This document shows positions 52,111 through 63,038 of a stretch of DNA of 64,000 bases, piece by piece. Location: the NCBI GenBank assembly GCA_965153455.1, contig OZ234496.1:12764304-12828303 (forward strand), given 5' to 3'. The notes under the pieces were generated by a model. The model saw only the letters and a program-made list of their open reading frames with translations. It searched no databases and had not been told where the DNA came from. Position 1 is the stretch's first letter, and each line of letters opens with the position of its first letter. Source of the stretch: Sphagnum compactum. Its lineage: Eukaryota; Bryophyta; Sphagnopsida; Sphagnales. Made by a program: the position numbers and the translations under genes.

Positions 52111-53529
52111 ATTAAAAAAAACTACCTATAGCCTTGGTTTTAGCCCAGGATTGGTTAATTTACCCTCTTGCAACATTATTCCCATAGAGAAAATAAAATA
52201 TTTTAAAAATTAAAACTAAATAACGTAGGGGGAAATTGAATGCATTATTCATTAAAAAAAATTCTATCTTTTGCAACTAAGAAATCAATGACTAAATGTT
52301 CTAAACGACAACATAACTGATTATAGTCATAGAATATTATTTCAAATCCTATGTGGAAAAGTTGTAGTCATATATTAGTGATGCATTTGACTAGTAGATG
52401 ATGAGGTGATAATAAGAGGATGACATCATTTTTTCATTGCAAGTTTTCATCCATATAACATCCATGATTGATAACAAAATGATGTGAATGTTCAAGATAT
52501 CATTTGAAAATGTGACTATGATAAATGATGTGTCATTACAAAAAAATGTGGTCATATAATTATTTTACAATGATTCAAAAATGACTATTAGTATGAATAC
52601 AAACGGACATAATAAACTACAACATGTAAGGAGGTAATTTATATAGGTAATATAAAAACCTTTATTACATTTTTCTTAAATATACTTGATATATAATCCA
52701 TTTTAAATATTCAATGTGACTAAATTAAATATTATACCTTGAAATAAAATTTAATGGTAAAAGTATGATATATTATAAATATTTTTCAATATTTTAGTTT
52801 AAAACATAAATAGAAATGTAAGATGTGGGAATCATATAATTTAATTGTACATTAAATTTTTATCATAAATTTAAATTAAAAAAATGTATACAAAAAATTA
52901 TATTTATTTTACATGTGTAAAATATATTATCACATAATTATATTTGATTATATGTGTAAAAATGAATTAAAACTATAATTTCAGAATATTTTAAATATTT
53001 TAAATATTAATTAATTAATATTCAAATAATATTTAGATTAAATTTATACCTCATATTTTATATGATTAATATTTATTATATATATAATTGATTTATGATC
53101 CATTAATAAATATTTTATGTGGATAAATTATAATGGATTCATACGTCTAAATTAAAATTTATTAATAAAATTATGATAGATTGGAAACAAAATTGTATAG
53201 TATAAATTCCTAAACCAAATGAAGGTTTAAGATATGAAATATTTATTTTATTTACTCATGTATTAATCATAAAGATTTTTTCATTTACAAATAATGAAGA
53301 ATAATTCAAGACATTAAATTTATGAAGAATATTTTTTTGAAAACCCCACTGATAGACAACATTTTACCATTATTTATTTTACATTAATGTTAAAACAATT
53401 ATGCATAACAAAAATTTATTTTGAAACATATTAAGTCAAACATTCACATTCTTAGCATGTGATGTTCATGTTGAAACATGCCCTTTTCATTTTAAATTAT
53501 CAAATTTGCCATTTCAATCGAACATTACA
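52111..53529. other. very AT-rich intergenic, no gene seen
   Basis: Extremely AT-rich, without ORFs of note. No element ends identified. Confidence 0.6.
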
Positions 53530-54081
53530 CAATTTTGGTTAAGAAAAAAATGTTGGTGGAATTATGTGTAGGGAATTATAAAACATCAAATGGTCTTGAG
53601 AATGGTGTTGTTGGGACTTTTGAAAATTTTATGGAAACTATTTGAAAATCTTTAGTTTGGATACATTTTCATAATCTTCGAATTGGACATAATACATGAA
53701 TTAAAAATTTACAAATCTATGAAGAATTCCCAAGGCTCTATAAACAATGTTTAAACATCAATTGAACATAAAATTGTCGAAATATAAATAGAGAATAATC
53801 CTTCTCACACTATCACAAGATTCCAATTTCCAATTCAATTAGTTGTGGCACACATTATACATTATTCACAAGCATTGACTTTTGATTGTTTAGCATTTGA
53901 TTCAACTGATGCGACAAAACATGGTTTAACATATACTGCATTATCAAAGGTTCATCTAAAAACAAAATTAGATTTATTTTTTCCATTATTGAATAAAATT
54001 TTTCAAGTGGATCATTTTGTTCAAGAAGAAATATTTCAATTAAAAACAAGTGCACAATACAAACTTGCTATTGTTTTTTAA
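53530..54081 (+). pseudogene. Helitron-type PIF1-like helicase C-terminus
   Basis: The final helicase motifs of the Rep/helicase of Helitrons are readable: KKMLVELCVGNY with GLENGVVGTFENF (about 53545-53630), IQLVVAHIIHYSQALTFDCL, and DATKHGLTYTALSKVHLKTK (53845-54000, motif VI region). The last 79 codons form an open frame ending at 54081. Upstream parts carry stops. The Rep nuclease and Walker A regions are not visible. Confidence 0.78.
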
Positions 54082-54399
54082 AGTCCTACCATTTAAAATT
54101 TTTAATTATAATTTTTTTTTATACTCATTCTTCAACATTACATTTTGAAGATATTCTGCAAATTCAAATCTATTAGCATCACATTTTTTTGTTTAAATGA
54201 AATGAGAATAAAAGAATGTTCATTTAAACTCCCAAAATTGCAATGTTTTTTCACAAAAATTTCATGTATTATCATGTTATGATGAACATGGCACTAAGAT
54301 AATTTATGATGAAAATGTATCACAATAGAAAACACAACAATCACAAATTCTAATGTTAAATTTATCACCGCACTTTTTAATGACAACACATGAAAAACA

Positions 54400-54760
54400 T
54401 TATACATAATTGCAATATATAAACCACCCAAAATGCAAGTGTCATATTTTAATTTTATTTTTAAAAACATTATACGAAAAATGCCTTTACATTGTTCAAT
54501 TATAATAATTGGAGATTTCAATATATACTTTTTAACAAAACAAACCAATCATCAACATTACAATCATTTATAAATAAATATAATTTAAAACTCACTTCTT
54601 TTAATAAACATCACTATTAATGATACACAAATAAATCACATATGGACAAATGCACCAATACAACAATGTCATTATGGAACAACACAAGCATATTGGACAT
54701 ATCATAAACCCATTTATTTTTGCTTTCAAATTACCCAATTATGTTCCCTCATTTATATTA
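54400..54760 (+). pseudogene. endonuclease/exonuclease/phosphatase (EEP) domain remnant
   Basis: Shifting frames give IAIYKPPKMQVSYFN, SIIIIGDFNIYFLTK, INHIWTNAPIQQCHYGTTQA and WTYHKPIYFCFQ. The GDFN box and the HIWTN and HKP motifs mark the C-terminal half of an APE-like endonuclease domain, as found in LINEs and at the C-terminus of Helentron/Helitron2-type helicases. It follows the helicase fragment on the same strand after about 320 bp, so I infer one element. A separate LINE fragment is the alternative. Confidence 0.68.
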
Positions 54761-55900
54761 CCACACAATAACACAAAATGACTATTGTCATACTTATGAA
54801 AAATATATTTCATGACAACAACGCCTTACATCACAATTTATAGAAGCTTGAGGCTTTTATAAAATCACTGTCATAACAAAAAATTAATTATCTTATTTAA
54901 AATTTTGAATATTTCAATCCATTAATTTGAAACTTTTTTTTATCATGATTGCAAATGCATATTGTTGCACAACAATGACAACGAAATGTGTGCAACTATT
55001 ATTTTTGTTAATTGTAATTTTGTCACAATGTTTGTTCAAAGAAAATGTTCACATTTGATCATCTTTTGCATCTAAATGTTTTCCTTTTCAATGATGACAA
55101 ACAACGTTAATAATCTTAATAAGAAAGAATAGATAAATAAAATAATAACACAAATAATTTTTTTATTTTTCGTTTCATGAATTTTCATTTTTTGTGTTGG
55201 TTGTTCAATGGCTTTATTTTCTTATTCAACACTTATCAATGTTTTCAATTGCAAAATGTATTATGTGCATATAATAAATTACAATCACGTAAGTGGTTCA
55301 ATATTCTAATTATAATAATCTTAACGTCATTACAAATGTATAAACACATATATGGACATACACACAAACACATACAAATAAGTCATAAAATTACATATAT
55401 ATATATATATATATATATGCACATGTACAACATCTATTGACAGGGCCAGCGTGTTTGTGACGCCTTGTTCCTGGAAGCTCTGCTTTGTCCCCATTGTGTT
55501 TCTCGCATGCCAGGACTAGATTGGTGGAAATTCAAGAAGCCAAAAGGCTCACACATTGGGTCCTACACCAAAAAAATCCTACACCAATATGCCTAGTGTC
55601 CTAGAGCCAACAAGCAAAAGGAGAATCGCAAAGGGCTAAAATATCAACGCAAAGTAATGCTACTGAATGTATTCCCACGGGGAATTTAACTTTCACCAAA
55701 CACAAACAAACACAAAACAGTTTTCATATTCTACATACTCTCTGCTGTTGTTGGAGAGTTTTCTTTTGTCCCTTGAGAAAATGTTAGGGTTTCGTAATAC
55801 TTTTCCGTAGAATCGCGAAGTGTCCCATCTACACCATTTCCAAGACCTTTTAGTGACAAATAGTTTCTCCACTTAATGCTAATAGCATGTCTTTTTTTTT
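54761..55900. other. intergenic, no gene seen
   Basis: AT-rich to 55440, with a (TA)n tract at about 55396-55418. The composition then becomes more balanced up to the 3' end of the quinone oxidoreductase gene; its 3' UTR presumably lies in 55440-55900. Confidence 0.5.
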
Positions 55901-57069
55901 TCAATTCTTGAGGAACACCTTTCCTCCTCGTCCAACTTCTTCGGATTTCTTGATTGCAAGCTGGAAATGAGCAAGATCATAAGTCTCACCCACATTAGGC
56001 TCAATGATTTTGTCTTCCATGAGCTTAGAAACGTCATGAATAAAGACTCTTCTTCTCTCCGGGATTGCAAGCTCCCTGGACACAACCCATCCTGTCAAAT
56101 GAACGCCTCTGAAGAGATCTCCCACTCCCACTGTTGCATCCCAACCTGCCAATTTCCCGTATACGAACACTTGACCTCCATCTCGCACACTAGCGCAGAC
56201 TTGTTTTGTAAGTTCGCCGGCTACAGCATCAAGACCCCCGTATGCGAGTTTTCCGCCTGTTATTTCTTTCACTCTTGTTACCACATCTTCGTCATTTGTG
56301 GAGATGACTTCATCTGCACCCAATGCCTTCAGCTCCTCCTTTTGTTCCTTTCGGCGTACGAGATTGATAGTTTTGATGTCCCAATGCTTTGCAAGCTTGA
56401 TCAATTGGCGACCAAGTGCGGAGCCTGCTGCTGTTTGTAAGACGGATTCACCTTTGGGGATTTGAAGATCGCTTAACATCCCGTGTACTGTCCATGGGTT
56501 GATAACAAATTGAGCTGCTGCAACATCTGACATGGAATCGGGTACAACCCACAGAAGATCTCCTCTGACTGCAACATACTCTTGCCATGTCCCTTGTCCC
56601 TTCCTGAGATTCTCAACTCGTACGAATGGCACCACTCTTTGGCCTTTCACTACTGTCGTCACTCCCTCTCCTACCTGCCGGCATTTTCAGAAACAATTTA
56701 TAAGCACACACACTTGACACGAGCAATATGAGCTCGATGGAGCAATCGATCATAACAGTCATGCGGGGTTTATCATAATAATCTAGGAATTTTAAGTGCA
56801 ACCAAATGGAAGGAAGGAATCGCATGAAAAAAATGCTCACGTCGTGCACGATTCCAACCTTCGGACCCTGGAGTTAAAGAGCCATCTTTCACATGTGCGT
56901 ATCCTTGGGTACGGAATGGAAACAGATCCGTGGGATTGACGGGGCGTAGTATGATGTGAACAACTACCTGACCAGGCTCTGCCTCAGGCACAGGCTTTGT
57001 AACCAGTGCTAATCCAGCATCAGGATTATTTGCAACCCACGTCTGCAATACAACCGCTCTATTACTCAT
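55901..57069 (-). CDS. MDR-family quinone oxidoreductase / enoyl reductase-like protein
   Basis: Zinc-independent medium-chain dehydrogenase/reductase of the quinone oxidoreductase group, expected to use NADPH. Exon 1 (57069 to about 56841 or 56859) starts MSNRAVVLQTWVANNPDAG and gives the GroES-like part (RPVNPTDLFPFRTQGY, TPGSEG). Exon 2 (from 56674 or 56670 to 55901) holds FVINPWTVHGML, the Rossmann segment QTAAGSALGRQLIKLAKHWD, LGADEVIS and the C-terminus GGKVFLKN, about 325 residues in all. The frame breaks just after GSEG: the expected text GIVHD follows in another frame, up to a donor at 56840-56839. A non-standard donor at 56858-56857 joined to an acceptor at 56672-56671 restores the frame at the cost of about 8 residues. 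So the gene is either newly broken or spliced unusually. It lies in the segment inferred to be inverted. Confidence 0.8.
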
Positions 57070-58273
57070 CTTCTTAATCTGCAGCGACAAAGAAACGCTT
57101 AGTAACTATCGAAGTCCGGATTGTGAGAAGCTCACAGAGCTGAAAACCTACACAAACCTATTATAAAAGTAAATTTATTCAAGTTTTTCTAATTGCAAAT
57201 AACTTTTGAAGTCTATTTTTTGCAATGACTCCTGCAAGCAAGGGGAGAGATAGATATATATTTGCAAAGAAGACAAGAGATTCTTAGTTCTGATATCCCA
57301 AGTCGTGTCATACGTTGGCATGAATATGTCTGACTGTTAGGTGTCAGCACCGGTGGCCATCGTGCTAAGCAGTCAAATGTCTCACTGTTAGGTATCAGCA
57401 CCGGTGGCCATGGTGTGTCACTCCTATAGAATTTAAAATCGTTTAAATTTAATAAAAATAAAGAAAGTTATGAGGTTTGAAAATAGGAGGGGTCCAAAGA
57501 GAGACAGAGGAAAAAGAAAAACGCATTTTGTAAGTTGAAAAGCTTATTTTTCTTCTTGTTATTTTTTCATTACTCCTTTGCCTTTGCACTTCAAGTGATA
57601 TCCAGAACTTGAGGCAGTGCTTCCATCACATTTTAAATCACTCAAAATGAAGCACATACGATGAAGATATAAGTAAGTGTTTGGTCATAGGCATGATATT
57701 GGTGATGGACCAGTCTACCCTACATGTTGTCTTAATGTGGGACAAAACAATAAGCAGGTTTGTTGAGCTAAATCCAAAGCTTAAGAAACCTTTGTAAAAC
57801 TTCAAGCAAGGAAGCAAGAGTACCTTAATATATCTCTCGATAGACAAAGAGGCTGGTGGTCCTTCAAGGAAATCTTGGGTTTCTCAGCTCATGGGTGGCA
57901 GCTTTTGAATCAGGTCTGGACTCGTCCAGACTTCTGATGGAAAAGGACAATTTGGGGGGAGCAGGGTGCTAGAGAAGGGGGAGGGGGAGTTGTTCATTCA
58001 TGCTTTGTTTGTAGTGGCATGTTCTCTTCAGTCTATTTCCAGGCTTGTTTCTAGAACCCTTTTCAATGGCTTATTATGCTGGGTCGATTGGACCTGGTAG
58101 GATGCATACGTCTCTCATGCAACAAGACTTTTTGGTTTTGGAAATGGTTTTGTCAAGAGTCATGGAAATGTGTTTTCCATGTGTATGGTGATAGTCACAT
58201 ATTATGCTCCCTGGAATTTTGGGTTGATTTCAATAGACCATAGGAGATAAAGTGAAGGCATCAATGCTACGCG
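57070..58273. other. upstream region of the MDR gene, no other gene seen
   Basis: The acceptor-like CGCTGCAG directly before the start codon suggests an intron in the 5' UTR. A two-unit tandem repeat lies at 57327-57416 (listed separately). The rest is ordinary intergenic sequence ending at the inferred inversion breakpoint. Confidence 0.45.
57327..57416. repeat. 51-bp tandem duplication with CACCGGTG palindromes
   Basis: Two units share ACTGTTAGGTRTCAGCACCG followed by GTGGCCATSGTG, offset by 51 bp, a few hundred bases upstream of the MDR gene start codon. Role unknown. Confidence 0.8.
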
Positions 58274-60145
58274 AATGCTGAGTTGTCATCGACCATTGGC
58301 ATTGGATTTTGGATCAAGAACTTCAAGCCGCAACCCAATCCACCAGCTTGATATTGTCCCAGAGTCTGCTAAATTCTGTGTCCCACGAAACTGAAGCCAC
58401 AAATTGGGGGTGGGGAGATGGAAACTCTGGGAACAGGCAATCAAATGCATCTGAGAAAAGGTGCAACTTGCCACTAAGTTTGGGTTAATCTCAGACAATA
58501 TTATCAATGAAAGAGCTGACCCAGAGTGGATAAGAATGCCATGTGAAGGAAGCTCGAAGAGGTTGGATGTGAACTTCATTGACCTTTATTACCTGCACCA
58601 CATTGACAGCAAAGTACCCATTGAAATCAATGTACATTTTCAACCTTGTCCCCTCAGTCCACATGATGCTTTCTGGAAGAGGGTCCTCCTTTGATTTGTG
58701 ACTTCGACATATAAACTACATCCACAACATTGCAACTTTTTTGGTAAATTTGAAAATTCTTGACTACTTTGCCAACTTTCAGGTGAGGGCAATGAAGAAG
58801 CTGGTGGAGGAGGGGAAGGTTAAGCACTAGGATTGTATGATGTTTCTGCATCTGATATTAGATGTGCACATCCAGTGGACCCTATAACTGTTGTTCAAAT
58901 TGAATGGTCTTTGTGGACAGGAGGCTTGAAAGAGGACATTGTTCCTATGTGCAGGTAATTCATGTGTGTAAAATTCTTGTAAATCTACCTCTGTACAATC
59001 CATGACAAAATTCAACGAGTATCAAAGAAGATTCAATGGCATACCCAACGATGGATTTAGTGAGTTTTTTGCAAGATAGACATGCCACTCACTATTCATG
59101 TAGCTTCACAACTTACCGTATTAAGCATTACTGTTGACAGCAACTGCACTGTTCTATGACCACTGAAAATCCAATACTAGGATATTAAGGAAGGATCCTG
59201 TAATACACCAGGGTTTCAAAGTGCATGCTTGAGTACAATCTAGACATGCAATGGTACAAGGAAATTCACAGAACTGTGCACTTTTTTAAATCTAGAGGAT
59301 CTGTGGATTTTCTATTTAAAGCTCAGTGTATGAATGATGATCATGTGTGCATGCAGAGAGTTGGGGATAAACATAGCACCTTACACTCCATTTGGGTCTG
59401 GGTTCTCTGCTGGCTAAAATCTGTGGGAACAAAACCAAGGTCATATTTCGGACGGTGTGTGATCTGTCCTTGACCTACTAATTACCAGGGTCTTACCTCA
59501 GCTCTTGTTCTGTCATGGAAAACTGATTTGAGCTCCTTTTGCAATCTTTCCTCTTGTTATAGACCCTGCAGTACAACACTTTCTTGATAGTAGTCAGCTC
59601 ACAGGGAATTCCTACAGACTCTGAACTTGTTGTGAAGGGTGATTGTCAATATCAAAAACTAAAATGATATAAGTCTCTGCAGACAGTTCTACCGAAATTA
59701 TCCGCTGAAAATTTGGACAAGGATGAGATTCTGCGAGCATGAGTGATTGCAATTGCTGCAAAGAAGAAATGCTTATTCAACCAGCTGACACTTGCTTGAG
59801 TTATGCACAAGGACAGTGATGTGGTTCCCATTCTGGGGTCCACCAAGAAGGCTAACCTAGAATCAAGCATTGGGTCTGTAGCGATCTCTCTGAGCAAGGA
59901 GGAGATGGAGATTGAAGCTGCTGTACCTGCTCATGAAGTTGCATGCAATAAATTTGTTGGAAGCTATGAGAAATCATAGCGTGAATTGGTTAGCCCACCA
60001 CTTTCATCATGGAAGGGCTCTGAGGTGCAGGTAATCGCAAGAAGAAGAAGAAGAAGAAGAAGAAGAAGCACACATAATAGCCAAATGATGATTTAGAATA
60101 GTCAGTATCCAAGCACGAACAAACCTATGTCTGTTCAGAAGTCTA
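58274..60145 (+). pseudogene. dead AKR copy 2, exons 2-5 half
   Basis: From 58274 onwards this is the reverse-complement counterpart of the intact AKR locus from about 34338 downwards. Exon counterparts: 58437-58631, 58783-58954, 59357-59454 and 59693-60030, plus 3' flank to about 60145. [48 protein letters not shown] and LESSIGSVAISLSKEE are still readable. A TGA replaces the Arg codon in the first exon piece, a TAG and a frameshift follow KVKH, and further stops lie in the last two exons. Exon 1 and the promoter are absent here and are found at 47251-48680. Confidence 0.9.
60036..60067. repeat. (AAG)n microsatellite
   Basis: About ten AAG units just after the last AKR-like exon. The intact gene has a shorter version of the same tract, so it expanded in this copy. 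Confidence 0.9.
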
Positions 60146-61109
60146 GTGAAATTTTGATGAGAGAGAACACTGGTGACACTTCAGGAGAAGAGTTCAACCT
60201 GAGAACATCAATACAACTAAATGTCCTTCATTCCCATGCTCTCTTACATATCCACCCACTATTATTTCCTAGGTAATAACTGCCAGGAAGAAAAAGCTCT
60301 GCAACTCTTTGTGCAAAGGCTTTCCCCGTTAGTCAAATCATGAGACAGAGATTTTTGATCTTCCTAAACGCAGCTGCCTGAGAAAGGAACATGTATGCAA
60401 CCCACAGCAAAGAATGGATTGAACAACTTACCGGTGTAAGGTTGTTCTGTGACCTTTGTTCCTCCTTTGATTGCATTGAGGCACCTTGATGCAGCTCCTG
60501 GTTACAGTAAGGAGACAAAAGGAAGAATGGGTATTCTTAGGATCACCTCAGGCTCCAAATGCTGTGAGACCTAGAACAATCACACCCTCTCCAGTGACAA
60601 GCAGATTATTCACGTGCACCAATTGTGAGAATTTTCTCTCCCCATCAACAGTCAGTGAAGTCAATTCAACCATTAAAGCACCTTGAGTTGCAGGCAGCAC
60701 AGTCTCAATATGAAGTTGCAGTAGAGACTTTATAGGAAAACTTTGGATTCGCAAGTATAGCAATTGGAGGAGTTCTTATGGGAGTTGGAGAGAGCACAGG
60801 CAACTTGAGCTCCTCAGCTGGTGCTTTTCATTGTTCATGGCATAGGATGGGCAGAGCAGAAGAAGCAGTGTGCTCTGAAGAAGCACCCATATGTGGTTGA
60901 TAGTTGAGCAAGAGAGTATTATGAACCCACCCAGGTTGTGCAGTTGTGTACATCAAGTAGACTGTCAGCTTTTATCAAGATGGTGTTGAGAGACAGGTCT
61001 CCAAGAATTATACACTTGCAGTGCTAATTCAGCACATGAATTTAGTCTATCTATTGAGCAAACCAAGGTACACAACATATTGGCAGAGGGACAAGCTACA
61101 GAATGAGCA
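60146..61109. other. downstream of VTI1, no separate gene seen
   Basis: Probably contains the VTI1 3' UTR. A 71-codon minus-strand frame (60548-60763) and an overlapping plus-strand one have no family I recognise. Confidence 0.45.
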
Positions 61110-63038
61110 TCAGCTTCTCTTGCTGTGCATCTTGACATAAACAATCAATGCAATTGCTAGAACCAGAACTGCAATAACAGTTACAATTATCCATTTGTGT
61201 TGTGACATGCGCTGGTTCATAGAACCCAGAATGTGTCGACTCTTTCCAACGCTGTCATCCACACTGTGCAGCTGCATGTCAGTGACACATTTGAATAGAT
61301 CAGTACTTGGCAAACAAAGATTTCATGACCACTAAATACTAGACATGATGAACTTCCTGGGCAGCTGTTTAAATGTGCCAATGTTCAGTTCCAAGATGGT
61401 GCTAGAGAGTGAAAATCATGTAGCAAATTCAGCACAGAAAGTGGAGGAAGAAGATTCGAAGAGTATTCAATCAATGTTGAATTTTGGACAGTACAGGCCA
61501 GGGATTTCTTGAAATGTACAGGTTCTGTGCAAATCCAACTCATTCAACACACATGAAGGAAACTTACAGTATTCTGGGTGTGGAGAAGAGTTTGACGCTG
61601 CTGATTAAGATCTTGAAGGATGGATACCCCTAGTTCTTCTGTCTCTATCATCTGACGCTTACTATCCTTTATTCTATCCCCTGATTGAGCCAATCTTGCA
61701 GTTGACGTCACCAACCTGTTTCTCTGGTCAGTTGTGGTCTGCAACATACAGCTAGAGTATTGCACACATCAGTTAGGTTGTCATGGAACTGTAGCTAACT
61801 CTTTTGCTCTGAAGAATCTCCAGGGGTATCTGCACAACATCTGAACTCTTGTCATAGGAGAGGCTGAAGTGATCTAAGACTAGATACATCATGGAGAAAT
61901 TATGCAGTACTGCTTGGAATTAAGAGAAGTTTTACAACTAAAAACTGAACAAGCTCAATCCCATCTGAGGCCAGTACCTGTCTACTGCTCTACATTTCAC
62001 AGTGGGGACACATGTGGTCTCTATAGGAAGAGGTGCAAGTCAAGCACAGGTATGGAAAAAATGGCTTTGACTTGTTTGCATGTTATCTGTCTGTAGACCA
62101 GGTTTCTAGCTAGCATACCTTTAGAGGATTGTCATGCAGGCCAGTGTCTAGAAGGTCATCCCTCATAGAAAGGGGAGGATCAATTGCTGTCGCTGACTTC
62201 TTCACTTCCCGCTTTAGCATGTTCAGATCAGACTTGTATTCTCTCAGCTTGGCAAGAAGGGTTGCTTTCTCCTTTGGTAGTAAGGTTCGTGCCTCCAGGT
62301 CCATCCTCCGAATCTGAGGCTCAGATAGGGCAGTATGAGGTCCAACTTACAACACCCAACTCAGGAACAGTCAGTGAATTTCAACACCAGACTTGTCCCT
62401 GGGCATGCCAAAGTTTTATGAATGGGAAGACATCTATCTGCAAAACATTTGACTCTGAAAGACTCAACAGAAATTGAACTAAATCCAGTGGGTGATGTGA
62501 TGTCATTGTACCAAGGATTCTGCCTCCTCTATTCCAGTCTTGAGCTCTGCAAGCTTCTGCTGCTTCTCCTCTGCAGGTCCAAAGACAGCACACATGTGAG
62601 AGGCACTCATCCCCACATCAACTCTATCAAGAACCCATTCCTAATCATGGGCAGACAGACACTTGAGAGTTTTGGCACAGCCCAACAATGTCACATTCTG
62701 GAGTGGATTAAACTGCTAGCTATAGATATGGACAAACAAAGAAACTGTTCAGTATGGTGCAGAAACACTTGAGATCCAGCAAGAATCCATCATTAAGCTG
62801 GTGAATTCCATGTCCAAGAGAAGAGCCGCAGCTAACTAAAAGCCTCTTCCCCAAAGTAGCAAGGGAGCAAACAAGCTTCAGAAATCCTGGAACAAGATAA
62901 TAATGATATACAATCTGCAGGGAGGGCAAAAGACTTAGAACCTCCATTAAGAGCAGAGGCAGCAGATGTACACTTGCGAGACAAATTTGTGGAGAGTTCA
63001 CAGTACTGCCTCTCATAACCATCGAACATTTCGCTCAT
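61110..63038 (-). CDS. VTI1: vesicle-transport v-SNARE of the VTI1 family (Qb-SNARE)
   Basis: Qb-SNARE that pairs with syntaxins for Golgi/trans-Golgi to vacuole/endosome fusion. Exons on the minus strand: 63038-62942, 62570-62512, 62313-62119, 61738-61568 and 61271-61110. All have GT-AG borders and consistent phases (1, 0, 0, 0), giving 227 residues (Arabidopsis VTI11 has 221). The start MSEMFDGYERQYCELS is the family hallmark. The N-terminal Habc-type bundle includes KLAELKTGIEEAESL, MDLEARTLLPKEKA and LLAKLREYKSDL. The SNARE motif runs LGVSILQDLNQQRQTLLHTQ to SVGKSRHILGSMNQRMSQHK, with the zero-layer glutamine present. A single C-terminal membrane anchor (WIIVTVIAVLVLAIALIVYV) is followed by KMHSKRS. 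No defects; likely functional. Confidence 0.95.

Noticed and set aside
58461-58694. 77-codon plus-strand ORF with AKR-like text as an independent small gene
   Set aside because: It is exon 2 of the broken AKR copy read into its intron, not a separate gene.
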